Shown in pieces: positions 34,074 to 45,018 of a stretch of 55,951 bases of DNA. A model generated the notes under the pieces. That model was not told the DNA's origin. It ran no database searches and saw only the letters and a list, made by a program, of their open reading frames with translations. The position numbers were made by a program, and so were the translations under genes. Positions within the stretch are counted from its first letter, which is position 1; the number at the start of each line of letters is the position of its first letter. The stretch is from assembly GCA_016282855.1 (NCBI GenBank), contig JAEELT010000073.1, positions 1-55,951 of the forward strand. The letters are read 5' to 3'. The DNA is from Clostridiaceae bacterium (GTDB lineage: Bacteria; Bacillota; Clostridia; Oscillospirales; Acutalibacteraceae).

Positions 34074-35990
34074 TTAATCAACTTTTATTGTTTCTCTGGG
34101 ATTTGTCAGCAGTGTTGCGCTGCGTCTTTTGCCGTACCATATTATTTCGCGGGCATATACATCCCAGGTGTCTATTTCTTTTTCAACGTCAATTGACAGC
34201 ACTGTTCTTTTCTTTTCAAGAGGTTTGTAGGTCTTGTCGTAGATGTTGTTGAAGTAATCGTAAAAGTTGTATTTGCTTTCAATTTCTATATGCCTTTGCC
34301 CGGGCAGACGGATAATGCTGCTCTGGTAATTTATCAGCTCCGGCAGAATTACATCATCTATTCCGAGCAAGGAAACAAAGCCGGTGATTTCTTTTTTGAA
34401 ATCTTCAAAGTGATAAACGCATTCAAGAAAGATTCCTTCTTCAAAATACCAGCCTACATCGCTGAAGATTTTGTTCCGGTAGCACCAATCTGTATGCTCG
34501 GTATCTTCGATTTTTGCTTTAACCTTGCTCATCAGATTAAACAAAAACCCTTCTCCCGAGCCAATTATATAGTCGAGAATCTTATTGTAAAAATCGTAAT
34601 AGGACATCTGAAGCTCAAATCTGCAATATAAAGCAAAACACCGCAGAAGTCCGATATGATGAAAGCACTGTGTAAATGCCGCAAACAGATTTGCTTTTAC
34701 CCAGTCGGCTCTGCTCATATCCTTTGTTTCGGTAATAATATCGTAGTATTCCTGAATACCGTTGAAATCGGCAAGGTAATGGCTCTCATGCATCGGCATT
34801 CTTGTCCAGTGAATGCCGTATTTTTCTTTGTAGTCAGGCTGAGCCAGGGGCGAATTGCAGTAAACCTGGCAGGTGTAAATTGACATTGAGTTGTGCTGCC
34901 CGGCTTCAAGCAGGTTGCATAAACCGCGGCAGAAAGACTCGTATGTTTCTCCGGGCAGGCCGAGAATAAGCTCCGTGTAAGTCGGTATGCCTGCCTCGGT
35001 GTATCTGGCGTTAAGGCGTGAAAAATAATCAAGATCGAGGTTCCTTCTGCCTATGTTTTCGAGCACCTGAGGCGACATGGACTGATATGCGAGGGTGATT
35101 CCTTTATCAACCTTGTTTTTATTAAGATAACAGCCTATTTCAAATACTCTGTCATCGCTGTTTTTTGCGTAATTCGGCTTGAATATCTGCGGATAGCCGG
35201 TGCTTTTGTTGCGCTCCACAATATAACGTGCAATTTCAATATCCCTGTCATTTATGCCGAAATTTGCGTCTGCGCAATAGCAGTAGGGTACTTTATGATC
35301 CGATATCCAGTCAATCTCCGCAAGTACCTTTTCCATAGGAAAAAACCTGATTTTTTCCGTGAAACACCAGTCGCAGAATGCGCAGGTGTACGGACAGCCT
35401 CTGTTAGTTTCAAGAGCGCACTGGAAAGGTGTGTTAGGGTATTCTTCAAACATTTTGTCGAATACTCCCGAAAGATAAGGAGACGGCAGTTCGTTAAGGG
35501 AAAATAAACTGTTGCCGCGAGGCAGCATAACGCATTCTCCGTTTTTTCGCATTGAAATGTCTGTCATTTCCGAAAAATCATTTTTAAGAAGAGCTTTCAG
35601 AAGATTGACAAAAACAAATTCACCTTCGCCGTGAATAAGGAAATCGATGTAAGGCTCTTTTTCCAGCAAAGAAGCGTCATAAGGAATATTATGTCCGCCG
35701 AAGACTATGTGGCACTCCGGGTATTTCTCCTTGATTGCTTTCGCGAGGGCTTTATTGTATTCCATATTCCAGATATAGCAGGAAAAGCCCACAAGAAAAG
35801 GATCTTTGATATCATCAAGGGATTCCGCCAGCTTTTTTCGCATGTGCAGTATATCGCAGAAATTGTAACTGCCGGTGAGCTCCTTTACAGACTGCGCGTA
35901 CGCTTTTATGCACCCGGCAGCATAAGGGAGGTATGCCATTTTTTCAGAATATGTTACGCTGATTTGCGCGAAATACACATTCTTTTTCAT
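34074..35990 (-). CDS. B12-binding-domain radical SAM protein
   Basis: 638 aa from MKKNVYFAQI; the frame opens 24 nt earlier, but AGGAGG (35999-36004) is 8 nt before this ATG. The N-terminal ~160 residues form a cobalamin-binding-like domain (SYNFCDILHM, GFSCYIWNMEYNKALA, VFGGHNIPYD) without a clear DxHxxG. The radical SAM cluster is C199-x3-C203-x2-C206 in NRGCPYTCAFCDWC; ELILGLPGETYESF is the typical later motif. The C-terminal ~200 residues are unassigned. Substrate unknown; such enzymes often do methylations or C-C rearrangements. It follows the two membrane protein genes by 39 nt. Confidence 0.85.
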   Translation of the reverse strand: MKKNVYFAQISVTYSEKMAYLPYAAGCIKAYAQSVKELTGSYNFCDILHMRKKLAESLDDIKDPFLVGFSCYIWNMEYNKALAKAIKEKYPECHIVFGGHNIPYDASLLEKEPYIDFLIHGEGEFVFVNLLKALLKNDFSEMTDISMRKNGECVMLPRGNSLFSLNELPSPYLSGVFDKMFEEYPNTPFQCALETNRGCPYTCAFCDWCFTEKIRFFPMEKVLAEIDWISDHKVPYCYCADANFGINDRDIEIARYIVERNKSTGYPQIFKPNYAKNSDDRVFEIGCYLNKNKVDKGITLAYQSMSPQVLENIGRRNLDLDYFSRLNARYTEAGIPTYTELILGLPGETYESFCRGLCNLLEAGQHNSMSIYTCQVYCNSPLAQPDYKEKYGIHWTRMPMHESHYLADFNGIQEYYDIITETKDMSRADWVKANLFAAFTQCFHHIGLLRCFALYCRFELQMSYYDFYNKILDYIIGSGEGFLFNLMSKVKAKIEDTEHTDWCYRNKIFSDVGWYFEEGIFLECVYHFEDFKKEITGFVSLLGIDDVILPELINYQSSIIRLPGQRHIEIESKYNFYDYFNNIYDKTYKPLEKKRTVLSIDVEKEIDTWDVYAREIIWYGKRRSATLLTNPRETIKVD

Positions 35991-36029
35991 TAGCAGTACC
36001 TCCTTTCTTCGCATATCAAAACTGCCTGA

Positions 36030-36737
36030 TTATTTTGCTTTTTCCGCTTTTTTCTTTGCCCTCATAGCTTTGAAATCATCGAGCCAGAGATCTTTATAAA
36101 TGATGAAAGCCGCAATAAGAGAGGCAATAATGGTTACAAACATAAGCACGCCCACGCCTGTAGCGGGGGAGATGAAAAGCACGAGAACGCCGCAAATAAC
36201 GGGTGTTATGCCGAGCTTCCAGTGCTTTGCAAAGTAGCTTGCGCCAAGTGCTCCGAAAAGTGCGGGAAGCACATTGTTGAACGCAGCCTGGAATGTCGGG
36301 TTGTTGCTTGCCGAATCAAACACCATAGCAAAAGCAAGCACGCCCACAGCAATAACTACGGTTGTAGTTAGTGAGGAAACAGCGATTGAAATAGTGCTGA
36401 TAACTTCGCCCTCTTCGGTGTTTGGATGTACCTTGGCGTTTTCCATTGCGTTGAGGCCGCAGGGGAGCTTGAGGTTTGAAATGTTGCCTGTCACAAACGA
36501 GAGATATGTGCCGCCCGCGCCGAGCATGGGAACATAAGTCACAACCTCAATAATACCGGTTACCCAGTAGAGCGGAGCGAGGGTAGCGATAACCTTGCCC
36601 ATTATTCCGAGGCTCGGCCAGGTGCTCAGCAAAATGCTTGACGCTACAGGCACCATGAGCATCATAAGAAGCGCGGAGTAATTCCAGACGGCGCCCCATA
36701 CATGAACTTTGTCAAAATAGTTTTTGCTTTTGCTCAT
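36030..36737 (-). CDS. Membrane protein, partner of DUF5058 protein
   Basis: 235 aa with about six membrane segments and a basic C-terminal tail (KAMRAKKKAEKAK). Conserved-looking features include YVPMLGAGGTYLSFVTGNISNLKLP in the second-third helix region and LPALFGALGASYFAKHWKLG. It overlaps the upstream DUF5058 gene by 4 nt, so the two probably make one heteromeric membrane complex, likely a transporter or channel. No substrate can be deduced. I do not recognise a characterised family. Confidence 0.65.
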   Translation of the reverse strand: MSKSKNYFDKVHVWGAVWNYSALLMMLMVPVASSILLSTWPSLGIMGKVIATLAPLYWVTGIIEVVTYVPMLGAGGTYLSFVTGNISNLKLPCGLNAMENAKVHPNTEEGEVISTISIAVSSLTTTVVIAVGVLAFAMVFDSASNNPTFQAAFNNVLPALFGALGASYFAKHWKLGITPVICGVLVLFISPATGVGVLMFVTIIASLIAAFIIYKDLWLDDFKAMRAKKKAEKAK

Positions 36738-37597
36738 TTCAGTACACCTCCTATTTCATACCAGGTGAATCCCGCGAGATCCTGAGGCAGTATCTTTGAG
36801 AAGAGAACAGCGCAGCCCATTGCGGCAAACATCGCAAGAGGCATGGCAAATGATTCGAATTTTTCAAGCGCTTTTATCTTTTTGCACAGAAGCATAAGTA
36901 TGAGCATAATAACTATTGCGAATACAAGAGTAAGAATTGAAAGCAGGCCGGCAGATTCTTTTATGACACTCTGCATGATTTTTTCGCCTGCTTCATTAAG
37001 AGCGGGGTTACCGGCTGCGTCAAGCACCGGCTCTTTGACCACGGTGCAGCCGTTGATTGCTCTTGCTATGAAAGCGGATATTATTCCTATAAAAGCTGCT
37101 GCGGCAAGAATATCGCCGAGCTTCTTTGTTTTTTCGTTTTTGCTTACCGCGCCGCCGATTTTGTTCTGCAGCTTTTTGCAGACTATCGGCAGGAAGGTGA
37201 GCGGAAATACCGAGCCTATTGTCATAGCCCAGATTACGGTTGAAAACTGCTTCATATCATCAATTTCCATGCTCAGGGAGCCCCCGAGGTTATTAAGCGC
37301 GGTTTCCGCGGCAACCGTTTCATAGGCAAGGTTTCCTATTACGGTCAGGCGAATCCACGGCAGTATAACTCCGAGTGCTTTGGCAAGCACAAAAACCGTG
37401 ACGAGTATTGAAATCGCGGGAGCAATTGAGAACAGAATACTTGAGGTGATTGTGTTAATCATGGTTTCTTTTTTTATGCCGAGCTCTTTACCGTGTTTCC
37501 AGGATTTTACGATAAAAAAGAGAGACTGGGCAAATATGAAAGCTATAACCCCAAACGCAATCAGATACATTCCTAAGCTTTCTTTGAAATCGGTCAA
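36734..37597 (-). CDS. DUF5058-like multi-pass membrane protein
   Basis: 287 aa with a TTG start 7 nt after GGAGGAGG; no ATG with comparable spacing is available. About seven hydrophobic segments. The N-terminal pattern (KSWKHGKELGI... then FSIAPAISILVTVFVLAKALG and PWIRLTVIGNLAYETVAAETA) matches my memory of DUF5058 proteins, which are uncharacterised permease-like proteins. A polar loop (VVKEPVLDAAGNPALNEAGEK) sits between late helices. It is the first gene of the operon that continues through the second membrane protein, radical SAM enzyme and glycosyltransferase. Confidence 0.65.
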   Translation of the reverse strand: MTDFKESLGMYLIAFGVIAFIFAQSLFFIVKSWKHGKELGIKKETMINTITSSILFSIAPAISILVTVFVLAKALGVILPWIRLTVIGNLAYETVAAETALNNLGGSLSMEIDDMKQFSTVIWAMTIGSVFPLTFLPIVCKKLQNKIGGAVSKNEKTKKLGDILAAAAFIGIISAFIARAINGCTVVKEPVLDAAGNPALNEAGEKIMQSVIKESAGLLSILTLVFAIVIMLILMLLCKKIKALEKFESFAMPLAMFAAMGCAVLFSKILPQDLAGFTWYEIGGVLK

Positions 37598-37633
37598 TGC
37601 AATTCCTCCTCCATATAGTTTTGCATAAAAATT

Positions 37634-37663
37634 ATTTTAGCATATTATTAAATCTTTTGTCAA
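37634..37663 (-). promoter_or_regulatory. Promoter of DUF5058-radical SAM-glycosyltransferase operon
   Basis: Minus strand: consensus -35 TTGACA (37658-37663), 18-bp spacer, -10 TAAAAT (37634-37639). Confidence 0.75.
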
Positions 37664-37673
37664 TTAAGGAGAG

Positions 37674-38204
37674 TCAATCGACATAATAAACTCTGCCGTT
37701 TCTGCGCTGCGGCGGTGTGGGGATGTCGCATGCTGCATAACCGATTGCGCAGTGACCGATGCCTTCCCAATCTCCTTCAATGCCCATATCCGCAAGAAGC
37801 TTTTTGTATTGAGGCATCTCAAACTCTTCTTTTGCTCTGTGAATCCATATGCTCCCGAGGCCGAGGGAGTGAGCAGCAAGCATAAGATTGCCCATTACAA
37901 GCGAACCGTCATATATACCGGTGAAGTGATTTTTGTTTGCGAGCACTATGAGAATAACCGGAGCTCCGTAAAACGGGTCAAAGCTTTCATCCTGCCAGCC
38001 GCCGATTTTGCGGTTGTCAGCCGAAAACCGATCACGAAGTTCTTTGTTTTTTACGGCGATAATTATTGTTTCCTGTTTTCCCTTACCGTTTGGGGCGTAC
38101 AGCCCGGCTTCAATGATAGAGTCAATGTCTTTGCTTTCAGGCATTTCGGGCTTGAATTTCCGTATGCTTCTGCGTTCTTTCAGCGCTTTGAGAACTTCGT
38201 TCAT
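37674..38204 (-). CDS. Nitroreductase-family FMN protein
   Basis: 176 aa. The N-terminal family motif is ERRSIRKFKPE (11-21), and the FMN phosphate region APNGKGKQE is at 37-45. The hydrophobic dimer segment GSLVMGNLMLAAHSLGLGSIWIHRAKE and the C-terminal IGHCAIGYAA complete the fold. Members reduce nitro compounds, flavins or quinones with NAD(P)H. It has its own promoter and AAGGAG, and is monocistronic between the purine operon terminator and the DUF5058 operon. Confidence 0.9.
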   Translation of the reverse strand: MNEVLKALKERRSIRKFKPEMPESKDIDSIIEAGLYAPNGKGKQETIIIAVKNKELRDRFSADNRKIGGWQDESFDPFYGAPVILIVLANKNHFTGIYDGSLVMGNLMLAAHSLGLGSIWIHRAKEEFEMPQYKKLLADMGIEGDWEGIGHCAIGYAACDIPTPPQRRNGRVYYVD

Positions 38205-38237
38205 TTTTTTATCTCCTTGGTTGTTTGTTTGCCGATA

Positions 38238-38266
38238 ATTATATCACTTTATAATAAAAAGTGCAA
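38238..38266 (-). promoter_or_regulatory. Promoter of the nitroreductase gene
   Basis: Minus strand: -35 TTGCAC (38261-38266), 17-bp spacer, -10 TATAAT (38238-38243). It begins just downstream of the purine-operon hairpin. Confidence 0.75.
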
Positions 38267-38271
38267 TAAGC

Positions 38272-38305
38272 GAACACCTGCCGACGGCAACTTCGGCAGG
38301 TGTTC
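38272..38305 (-). terminator. Terminator hairpin of the purine operon
   Basis: 13-bp perfect stem GAACACCTGCCGA/TCGGCAGGTGTTC (arms 38293-38305 and 38272-38284), 8-nt loop, 45 nt after the fhs stop. The T-run is not immediate (first TTTTT about 11 nt on), so efficiency is uncertain. Confidence 0.7.
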
Positions 38306-38349
38306 ATGTATCTTAACAGGGGGAAGGGAAAAAGGTCTGAATCAGTATA

Positions 38350-40029
38350 TCAGAAGAGTCCGCTGATTTTTCCGTTTTCATCAACGTCAATCTTCTCTGC
38401 CGCGGGCACCTTGGGCAGTCCGGGCATTGTCATAATATCGCCGGTAAGAACTACAACGAAACCTGCGCCTGCAGAAACCTTGACATTCTTGACCGTAACC
38501 GTGAAATCTTCGGGAGCGCCGAGCTTTGTGGGGTCATCGGAGAAACTGTACTGAGTTTTCGCGATACATACGGGCATTTTGTCGCAGCCGAGAGCTGTGA
38601 GCTGTTCAATCTGTTTCTTTGCGCCGGGCATAATCGTTATGCCGCTGCCGCCGTAAACTTTTTTGACAACCGCTTCAATCTTTTCTTCGATTGAAGTGCC
38701 TTCAAGCTCATAGGAGAAGGTGAAATCGCCCTTTTCTTCTTCACACAGGCGTACAACCTCTTTTGCAAGCTCTTCGCCGCCTTTGCCGCCTTCGGCCCAT
38801 ACGGTTGAAAGCACCGTGTTTACACCGAGTTCACGGCATTTGGCGATAATAAAATCTATTTCCGCGTCTGTGTCGGTGGGGAATCTGTTTACCGCCACTA
38901 CGCAAGGAAGTTTGTAAACATTCTTGATGTTGGAAACGTGTCTGAGAAGGTTGGGTATGCCCTTTTCGAGAGCGGCGATATCTTCAGTCGCAAGCTGTTT
39001 CTTGTCGAGACCGCCGTGCATCTTGAGAGCTCTTACGGTGGCAACCACAACGACAGCGTCCGGAGTAAGGCCTGCCATACGGCACTTTATATCGAGGAAT
39101 TTCTCAGCGCCGAGGTCGGCACCGAACCCTGCCTCTGTTACTGTGTAGTCGCCCATTTTAAGAGCAAGCTTTGTAGCCATAACGGAGTTACAGCCGTGAG
39201 CAATGTTTGCAAAGGGTCCGCCGTGTACAAACGCGGGGGTTCCTTCAAGAGTCTGAACAAGGTTGGGCTTGAGCGCGTCCTTGAGCAGAGCTGTCATTGC
39301 GCCTACCGCCTTGAGGTCGCCGGCGGTAACGGGCTTATCATCATATGTATAGCCTACGATTATTCTTGAAAGACGCTCTTTAAGGTCAGTAATTGAGGAG
39401 GCAAGGCAGAATACAGCCATTATTTCGCTCGCAACCGTAATATCAAAGCCGTCCTCTCTCGGAGTGCCGTTGGCTTTACCGCCGAGTCCGTCCGCAATGA
39501 ATCTGAGCTGTCTGTCGTTCATATCAACACAGCGCTTCCAGGTGATTCTGCGAACATCTATTCCGAGACTGTTGCCCTGCTGAATGTGATTGTCAAGCAT
39601 TGCCGCAAGAAGGTTGTTGGCGGCACCGATTGCGTGAAAGTCGCCGGTGAAATGCAGGTTAATATCTTCCATCGGTACAACCTGAGCGTATCCGCCGCCG
39701 GCGGCTCCGCCCTTTACTCCGAAAACGGGACCGAGGGATGGCTCTCTGAGAGCTACGGTAACATCCTTGCCTATGCGTCTGAGGCCGTCGGCAAGACCGA
39801 TTGTGGTGGTGGTTTTTCCTTCGCCTGCGGGAGTGGGAGTAATAGCGGTAACGAGAATTAGCTTGCCGTCCTTCTTATCGGTTTCCCTGATAAGTGCCGG
39901 GTCGATTTTTGCCTTGTAATTGCCGTATTGCTCTATGTACTTTTCGTCAACATGAGCCGTTTTGGCAATTTCGGTTATATGCTTCATTTTACATGCCTGG
40001 GCGATTTCAATGTCGGATAAATAAGCCAT
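38350..40029 (-). CDS. fhs: Formate--tetrahydrofolate ligase
   Basis: 559 aa, full length. It makes 10-formyl-THF from formate, THF and ATP. The P-loop region [20 protein letters not shown] is followed by [23 protein letters not shown], both family hallmarks. It is the last gene of the purine operon, 14 nt after purL, with AGGAG before the ATG. The 10-formyl-THF it makes feeds the PurN and AICAR formyltransferase steps encoded upstream in the same transcript, which also carries a formate-channel-type gene. Confidence 0.97.
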   Translation of the reverse strand: MAYLSDIEIAQACKMKHITEIAKTAHVDEKYIEQYGNYKAKIDPALIRETDKKDGKLILVTAITPTPAGEGKTTTTIGLADGLRRIGKDVTVALREPSLGPVFGVKGGAAGGGYAQVVPMEDINLHFTGDFHAIGAANNLLAAMLDNHIQQGNSLGIDVRRITWKRCVDMNDRQLRFIADGLGGKANGTPREDGFDITVASEIMAVFCLASSITDLKERLSRIIVGYTYDDKPVTAGDLKAVGAMTALLKDALKPNLVQTLEGTPAFVHGGPFANIAHGCNSVMATKLALKMGDYTVTEAGFGADLGAEKFLDIKCRMAGLTPDAVVVVATVRALKMHGGLDKKQLATEDIAALEKGIPNLLRHVSNIKNVYKLPCVVAVNRFPTDTDAEIDFIIAKCRELGVNTVLSTVWAEGGKGGEELAKEVVRLCEEEKGDFTFSYELEGTSIEEKIEAVVKKVYGGSGITIMPGAKKQIEQLTALGCDKMPVCIAKTQYSFSDDPTKLGAPEDFTVTVKNVKVSAGAGFVVVLTGDIMTMPGLPKVPAAEKIDVDENGKISGLF

Positions 40030-40043
40030 TTCAATGCACTCCT

Positions 40044-43000
40044 TTATTTGAAATATTTAACTGCTGCCTTAAACATTCCTATGTCAAAATTGCCGGGAAC
40101 ATTTTTATAAAGTCCGCTGCCTGTGCGTTCACTGTGACCCATCTTGCCGAAGACTCTGCCGTCCGGCGAGGTAATACCTTCAACCGCATATACGGAGTTG
40201 TTGGGGTTGAAATGAACATCATAGGTGGCGTTCCCTTCAAGGTCAACATACTGGGTGGCAATCTGACCGTTGGCGGCAAGCTCTTTCACAAGAGCTTCAT
40301 CTGCTAGGAATCTGCCTTCGCCGTGAGAAATAGGAACTGTGTAAATGTCGCCGGGCTCAGTCAGGGCAAGCCAGGGAGATTTGTTTGATGCAATTCTCGT
40401 GCGTACAAGCTTGCTCTGGTGCCTTGCGATTGTGTTGAATGTAAGTGTGGGGCATTTTTCATCGGTATCGATTATTTTTCCGTAAGGAACGAGACCGAGT
40501 TTAATAAGCGCCTGAAAGCCGTTGCAGATACCGCACATAAGACCGTCTCTGTTGTCAAGAAGGTCTGTAACGGCGTCCTTTATAAGACCGTTGCGGAAGA
40601 AGGCGGTAATGAATTTACCGCTGCCGTCCGGCTCGTCGCCTCCGGAAAATCCTCCGGGAATGAATATTATCTGCGCTTGTTTTGTCGCTTTTGCGAAACG
40701 GTCAATGCTTTCTTTAATACCGTCGGCAGTGAGGTTTCTGATAACAATTATTTCAGGGTCAGCTCCCGAGTCTCTCATTGCTTTTGCGGTGTCAAATTCG
40801 CAGTTTGTGCCGGGAAATGCAGGAATTATAACTTTGGGTGAAGCCGCTTTAATAGCAGGAGAGGGGTAGGAGGATGCTTTGTAAGTGAAATTCTCAATAG
40901 GAGAGTCCTTTGCGGGAATGTTACAGGAGTAAACGCTCTCAAGCTTGTCTTCGTATATTCCGAACAGCTCAGCTTCCGAAACGGATTCGCCTGCAAATGT
41001 AATTTCTTTTCTGTCGGTAACTTTTCCGATTATTGTGCCGTCGGCGCAGGGCTCTGTAACTTCAAGGATAAATGAGCCGTAAGAATAGCCGAAAATATCA
41101 TTTACTGTAAGCTTATCCGAGAAATCAAACCCGAAGCCGTTGCCCATGCACATTTTCATTACGGCTTCAGCGATACCGCCTATACAGGGAGTGTAGCAGG
41201 AAACCGCTTTGCCGCTTCTGAGAAGGGCTGTGACTTTCCTGTAATTCTCGATAAGCGATGAGGTTACGGGAAGCCCGTTTTCATCTTTTTCGGGGGATAT
41301 TAGTATTACATCGTTGCCGGATTTCTTGAATTCGGGTGAAACGACAGACGAAACCTTATCTGTGGTAACCGCGAAAGAAACGAGGGTCGGGGGAACATCA
41401 AGGTTTTCAAATGAGCCGCTCATTGAATCCTTGCCGCCGATTGACGCTATGCCGAGGTCTTCCTGCGCTCTGAAGGCACCGAGCAGCGCCGCAAGGGGTT
41501 TGCCCCAGCGCTTTCCGTCTTTGCCCGGATGCTCAAAGTATTCCTGGAATGTGAGGTAAACATCTTTAAGCTCGGCTCCGGTTGCAATAAGCTTTGAAAC
41601 CGATTCGATAACTGCAAGATAAGCGCCGTGATAAGGGCTTTTTTCTGTGATGAAGGGGTTGTAACCCCAGGACATGAATGAGCAGTCATCGGTGTGCTTT
41701 TTCTCAACGGAAATCTTCTGCACCATTGCCTGAATGGGCGTCAGCTGATATTTTCCTCCGAAGGGCATAAGCACGGTGCCTGCTCCTATGGTTGAGTCAA
41801 ATCTTTCTGAAAGCCCTCTCTTTGAGCAGATATTAAGATCACCGGCGATTTCTTTGAGATTATCGGCAAAGGAGCCGCTTACTGTCTTTTCAACCGGCTG
41901 AGAGGGGGCGGGTGTAATGTCTATATGCTTGTCCGCTCCGTTTGAGTTAAGAAATTCACGGCTGATGTCAACTATTTTTTTGCCGTTCCAGTTCATAGTC
42001 AGCCTGGGCTCGGCTTTTACAACCGCTACCGGGCAGGCCTGAAGATTTTCGGCTTCGGCAAGCTTAAGGAAAGCATCAACATTTTCCTTCTCAACCACAA
42101 CGGCCATTCTTTCCTGCGATTCGCTTATCGCGAGCTCCGTGCCGTCAAGTCCGTCGTATTTCTTCGGCACGGCATTAAGGTCAATTTCAAGACCGTCTGC
42201 AAGCTCTCCTATTGCTACGGACACACCGCCTGCGCCGAAATCGTTGCAGCGCTTTATCATTCGGCAGGCGTCGCCGTTTCTGAACAGACGCTGAAGCTTG
42301 CGCTCCTCGGGAGCGTTACCTTTCTGAACTTCGGCACCGCAGGTCTCTACCGAGTGAGCGGTGTGGGATTTGGAGGAGCCGGTTGCTCCGCCGATTCCGT
42401 CACGGCCGGTGGAACCGCCGAGAAGGATTACTACATCTCCCGGTGCGGGAACTTCTCTGCGTACGTTTTCCGCCGGAGCCGCGGCAATAACCGCGCCTAT
42501 CTCCATTCTTTTTGCTTCATAACCCGGGTGATAGATTTCATCAACTATACCCGTTGCAAGGCCGATCTGATTGCCGTATGAAGAATACCCGGCGGCAGCC
42601 CCTGTGACAATGCTTCTCTGCGAAAGCTTGCCGGGAATTGTTTCGCTCACAGGCTTGAGAGGATCCGACGCGCCGGTAACTCTCATGGCGCCGTAAACAT
42701 AGCTTCTGCCCGAAAGCGGGTCTCTGATTGCTCCGCCTATGCAGGTGGCGGCACCGCCGAAGGGCTCAATCTCTGTGGGATGGTTGTGCGTTTCATTTTT
42801 GAAGAGGAGAAGCCAGGGCTCAGTTACTCCGTCTACATCGACGTCAATTTTAACGGTACAGGCGTTTATTTCCTCGCTCTCGTCAAGCTTTTTCAGCAGG
42901 CCTTTTGCCTTGAGATGCCTTGCCGCTATTGTGGCAAGATCCATAAGACATACAGGCTTTGTTCTGCCGAGCTCTTTTCTTACGCCGATGTATTCATCCC

Positions 43001-43733
43001 AGGTTTTCTGAAGCAGTTTGTCTTCAAATCTGACGGAGTCAATTACCGTAAGGAATGTAGTGTGCCTGCAATGGTCGGACCAGTAGGTGTCTATCATCCT
43101 GATTTCGGTGATTGTCGGGTCTCTGCCTTCTTTCTTGAAATAATTCCGGCAGAATTCAATGTCGTCCGCATCCATCGCAAGACCGTAAGAGCTTACGAAT
43201 TCTTCAAGCCCCTGTCTGTCAAGTGAAGTAAAGCCGTCAAGAGTTGCAACGCTTTCGGGTATTTCATAGTTTACCCTGAGAGTTTCGGGCTTCTCCAGAG
43301 CCGCTTCTCTTGATTCAACGGGGTTTATAACATACTTTTTAATTTTGTTTACATCTTCGGCGCTGATATCGCCGTAGAGTTTGTAAACTTTTGCCGAGCG
43401 GATAATGGGCCTGTCACCCTGTGAAATAATCTGAATACACTGTGCGGCTGAATCCGCTCTCTGATCAAACTGACCCGGCAGGTACTCAACGGCAAATGTT
43501 ACACTGCCGTCATCATCCAATTCCGAGGTTGCTGTGTCAAGCTGTGGCTCCGAAAAGACAGTCTTCACGGCGTAATCAAAGAGTTCTGGGGTGATATTTT
43601 CCGCGTCATATCTGTTAAACAGACGGATGTCTTTGAGATTATCTATACCGAGCAGGGTAACTGCATCGCCGAGCAGGGCTTTTGCTTCATTGGCAAGGCC
43701 TGCTTTCTTTTCAACAAATATTCTGTATACCAT
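40044..43733 (-). CDS. purL: Phosphoribosylformylglycinamidine synthase, single-chain
   Basis: 1229 aa, combining PurS-like, synthetase and glutaminase parts, so no separate purS or purQ is needed. The synthetase domain includes [36 protein letters not shown] and FNDFGAGG-type repeats ([21 protein letters not shown]). The C-terminal class I glutaminase domain has [16 protein letters not shown], the nucleophile elbow [16 protein letters not shown], and a late His region KMGHSER. It converts FGAR to FGAM with glutamine and ATP. Four bases separate it from purD. Confidence 0.97.
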   Translation of the reverse strand: MVYRIFVEKKAGLANEAKALLGDAVTLLGIDNLKDIRLFNRYDAENITPELFDYAVKTVFSEPQLDTATSELDDDGSVTFAVEYLPGQFDQRADSAAQCIQIISQGDRPIIRSAKVYKLYGDISAEDVNKIKKYVINPVESREAALEKPETLRVNYEIPESVATLDGFTSLDRQGLEEFVSSYGLAMDADDIEFCRNYFKKEGRDPTITEIRMIDTYWSDHCRHTTFLTVIDSVRFEDKLLQKTWDEYIGVRKELGRTKPVCLMDLATIAARHLKAKGLLKKLDESEEINACTVKIDVDVDGVTEPWLLLFKNETHNHPTEIEPFGGAATCIGGAIRDPLSGRSYVYGAMRVTGASDPLKPVSETIPGKLSQRSIVTGAAAGYSSYGNQIGLATGIVDEIYHPGYEAKRMEIGAVIAAAPAENVRREVPAPGDVVILLGGSTGRDGIGGATGSSKSHTAHSVETCGAEVQKGNAPEERKLQRLFRNGDACRMIKRCNDFGAGGVSVAIGELADGLEIDLNAVPKKYDGLDGTELAISESQERMAVVVEKENVDAFLKLAEAENLQACPVAVVKAEPRLTMNWNGKKIVDISREFLNSNGADKHIDITPAPSQPVEKTVSGSFADNLKEIAGDLNICSKRGLSERFDSTIGAGTVLMPFGGKYQLTPIQAMVQKISVEKKHTDDCSFMSWGYNPFITEKSPYHGAYLAVIESVSKLIATGAELKDVYLTFQEYFEHPGKDGKRWGKPLAALLGAFRAQEDLGIASIGGKDSMSGSFENLDVPPTLVSFAVTTDKVSSVVSPEFKKSGNDVILISPEKDENGLPVTSSLIENYRKVTALLRSGKAVSCYTPCIGGIAEAVMKMCMGNGFGFDFSDKLTVNDIFGYSYGSFILEVTEPCADGTIIGKVTDRKEITFAGESVSEAELFGIYEDKLESVYSCNIPAKDSPIENFTYKASSYPSPAIKAASPKVIIPAFPGTNCEFDTAKAMRDSGADPEIIVIRNLTADGIKESIDRFAKATKQAQIIFIPGGFSGGDEPDGSGKFITAFFRNGLIKDAVTDLLDNRDGLMCGICNGFQALIKLGLVPYGKIIDTDEKCPTLTFNTIARHQSKLVRTRIASNKSPWLALTEPGDIYTVPISHGEGRFLADEALVKELAANGQIATQYVDLEGNATYDVHFNPNNSVYAVEGITSPDGRVFGKMGHSERTGSGLYKNVPGNFDIGMFKAAVKYFK

Positions 43734-43737
43734 AGCC

Positions 43738-45003
43738 TTATCTCCCTGCCTTCAGCGCTCTTGCGCCTATATCTTTGCGGTAAAACGCGTTGCCGAAGGA
43801 AATGCGCTTGACAAGCTCATAAGCTCCCTCAACGGCGCCTTCAAGCGTGGGCGCTGTTTTTACGGCTCCGAGCACTCTGCCGCCTGATGTGACAAGCTTT
43901 CCGTCTTTAACGGCTGCTCCTGCAACATAAACATTATCCGCCGTTTCATCCGGTATGGTTATTTCATATCCTTTTTCATAAGATACCGGATATCCCTGTG
44001 AAGCCATAATCACACAGCAGGCGCTGTCATCTGAAAACTTAACCTCAGTATCGGCAAGGGTGCCGTTTGTGGTGGCTTGCATTATCTCAAACAAGTCGCT
44101 TTCAAGAAGCGGCAGAACAACCTGAGTTTCGGGGTCGCCGAACCGGCAGTTATATTCAATTACCTTAGGACCGTCGGGGGTAATCATAAGGCCGAAATAA
44201 AGGCAGCCCTTGAAGGTCCTTCCCTCGGCGTTCATCGCGTTGACGGTCGGTATAAAGATTTTTTCCATACACTCGCGGGCAATTTCGGGAGTGTAGTAGG
44301 GGTTGGGCGCAACCGTACCCATACCGCCGGTGTTAAGGCCGGTATCTCCGTCCCCGGCTCTTTTATGATCCATGGAAGAAATCATGGGCTTAACGGTTTT
44401 GCCGTCTGTAAATGAGAGCACGGAAACCTCAGGACCTGTCAGGAATTCCTCAATTACTATGTTTTCTCCGCTCTTGCCGAAGGCTTTGTCTTTCATCATT
44501 GATATAACGGCTTTTTTTGCGTCTTCGCGTGTTTCGGCAATTATAACGCCTTTTCCGAGAGCAAGGCCGTCTGCCTTGATAACAGTGGGAATCGGTGCGG
44601 TCTCAAGGTAAGAAAGAGCGGCGTCCATATCGGTGAATACTTCATATTCTGCTGTCGGAATGCCGTATTTTTTCATAAGGTTCTTTGAAAAGACCTTGCT
44701 GCCCTCGATTATTGCCGCTTTTGCCTGAGGACCGAAGCAGGGGATTCCTTCCGCGTTGAGAGCGTCAACGCACCCTAAAACAAGAGGGTCGTCGGGAGCT
44801 ACTACCGCATAATCGATTTTTTCGGCTTTGGCAAACTCCTTAATCTTTTCAATTTCCGTTGCGCCGATAGGGACGCATGTCGCGTCTCTCGCGATTCCTC
44901 CGTTTCCGGGAAGAGCGAATATTTCGGTAATTTCTTTGTTCTCTTTAAGTTTTTTGATGATGGCGTGTTCTCTTCCGCCACCGCCAATTACCATTATTTT
45001 CAT
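43738..45003 (-). CDS. purD: Phosphoribosylamine--glycine ligase
   Basis: 421 aa. An ATP-grasp enzyme forming GAR from phosphoribosylamine, glycine and ATP. N-terminal MKIMVIGGGGREHAI; ATP-grasp core from VIKADGLALGKGVIIA; the catalytic region VIEYNCRFGDPETQVVLPLL near residue 285. It is placed between AICAR formyltransferase and purL in the operon; AGAGG is 6-7 nt before the ATG. Confidence 0.97.
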   Translation of the reverse strand: MKIMVIGGGGREHAIIKKLKENKEITEIFALPGNGGIARDATCVPIGATEIEKIKEFAKAEKIDYAVVAPDDPLVLGCVDALNAEGIPCFGPQAKAAIIEGSKVFSKNLMKKYGIPTAEYEVFTDMDAALSYLETAPIPTVIKADGLALGKGVIIAETREDAKKAVISMMKDKAFGKSGENIVIEEFLTGPEVSVLSFTDGKTVKPMISSMDHKRAGDGDTGLNTGGMGTVAPNPYYTPEIARECMEKIFIPTVNAMNAEGRTFKGCLYFGLMITPDGPKVIEYNCRFGDPETQVVLPLLESDLFEIMQATTNGTLADTEVKFSDDSACCVIMASQGYPVSYEKGYEITIPDETADNVYVAGAAVKDGKLVTSGGRVLGAVKTAPTLEGAVEGAYELVKRISFGNAFYRKDIGARALKAGR

Positions 45004-45018
45004 AGATACCTCTGTATA

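Noticed and set aside
40419-40841. Open frames antisense to purL, fhs, purD and other purine genes (several of 100-200 codons)
   Set aside because: Shadows of real genes; no motifs, no promoters, and composition mirrors the coding strand.
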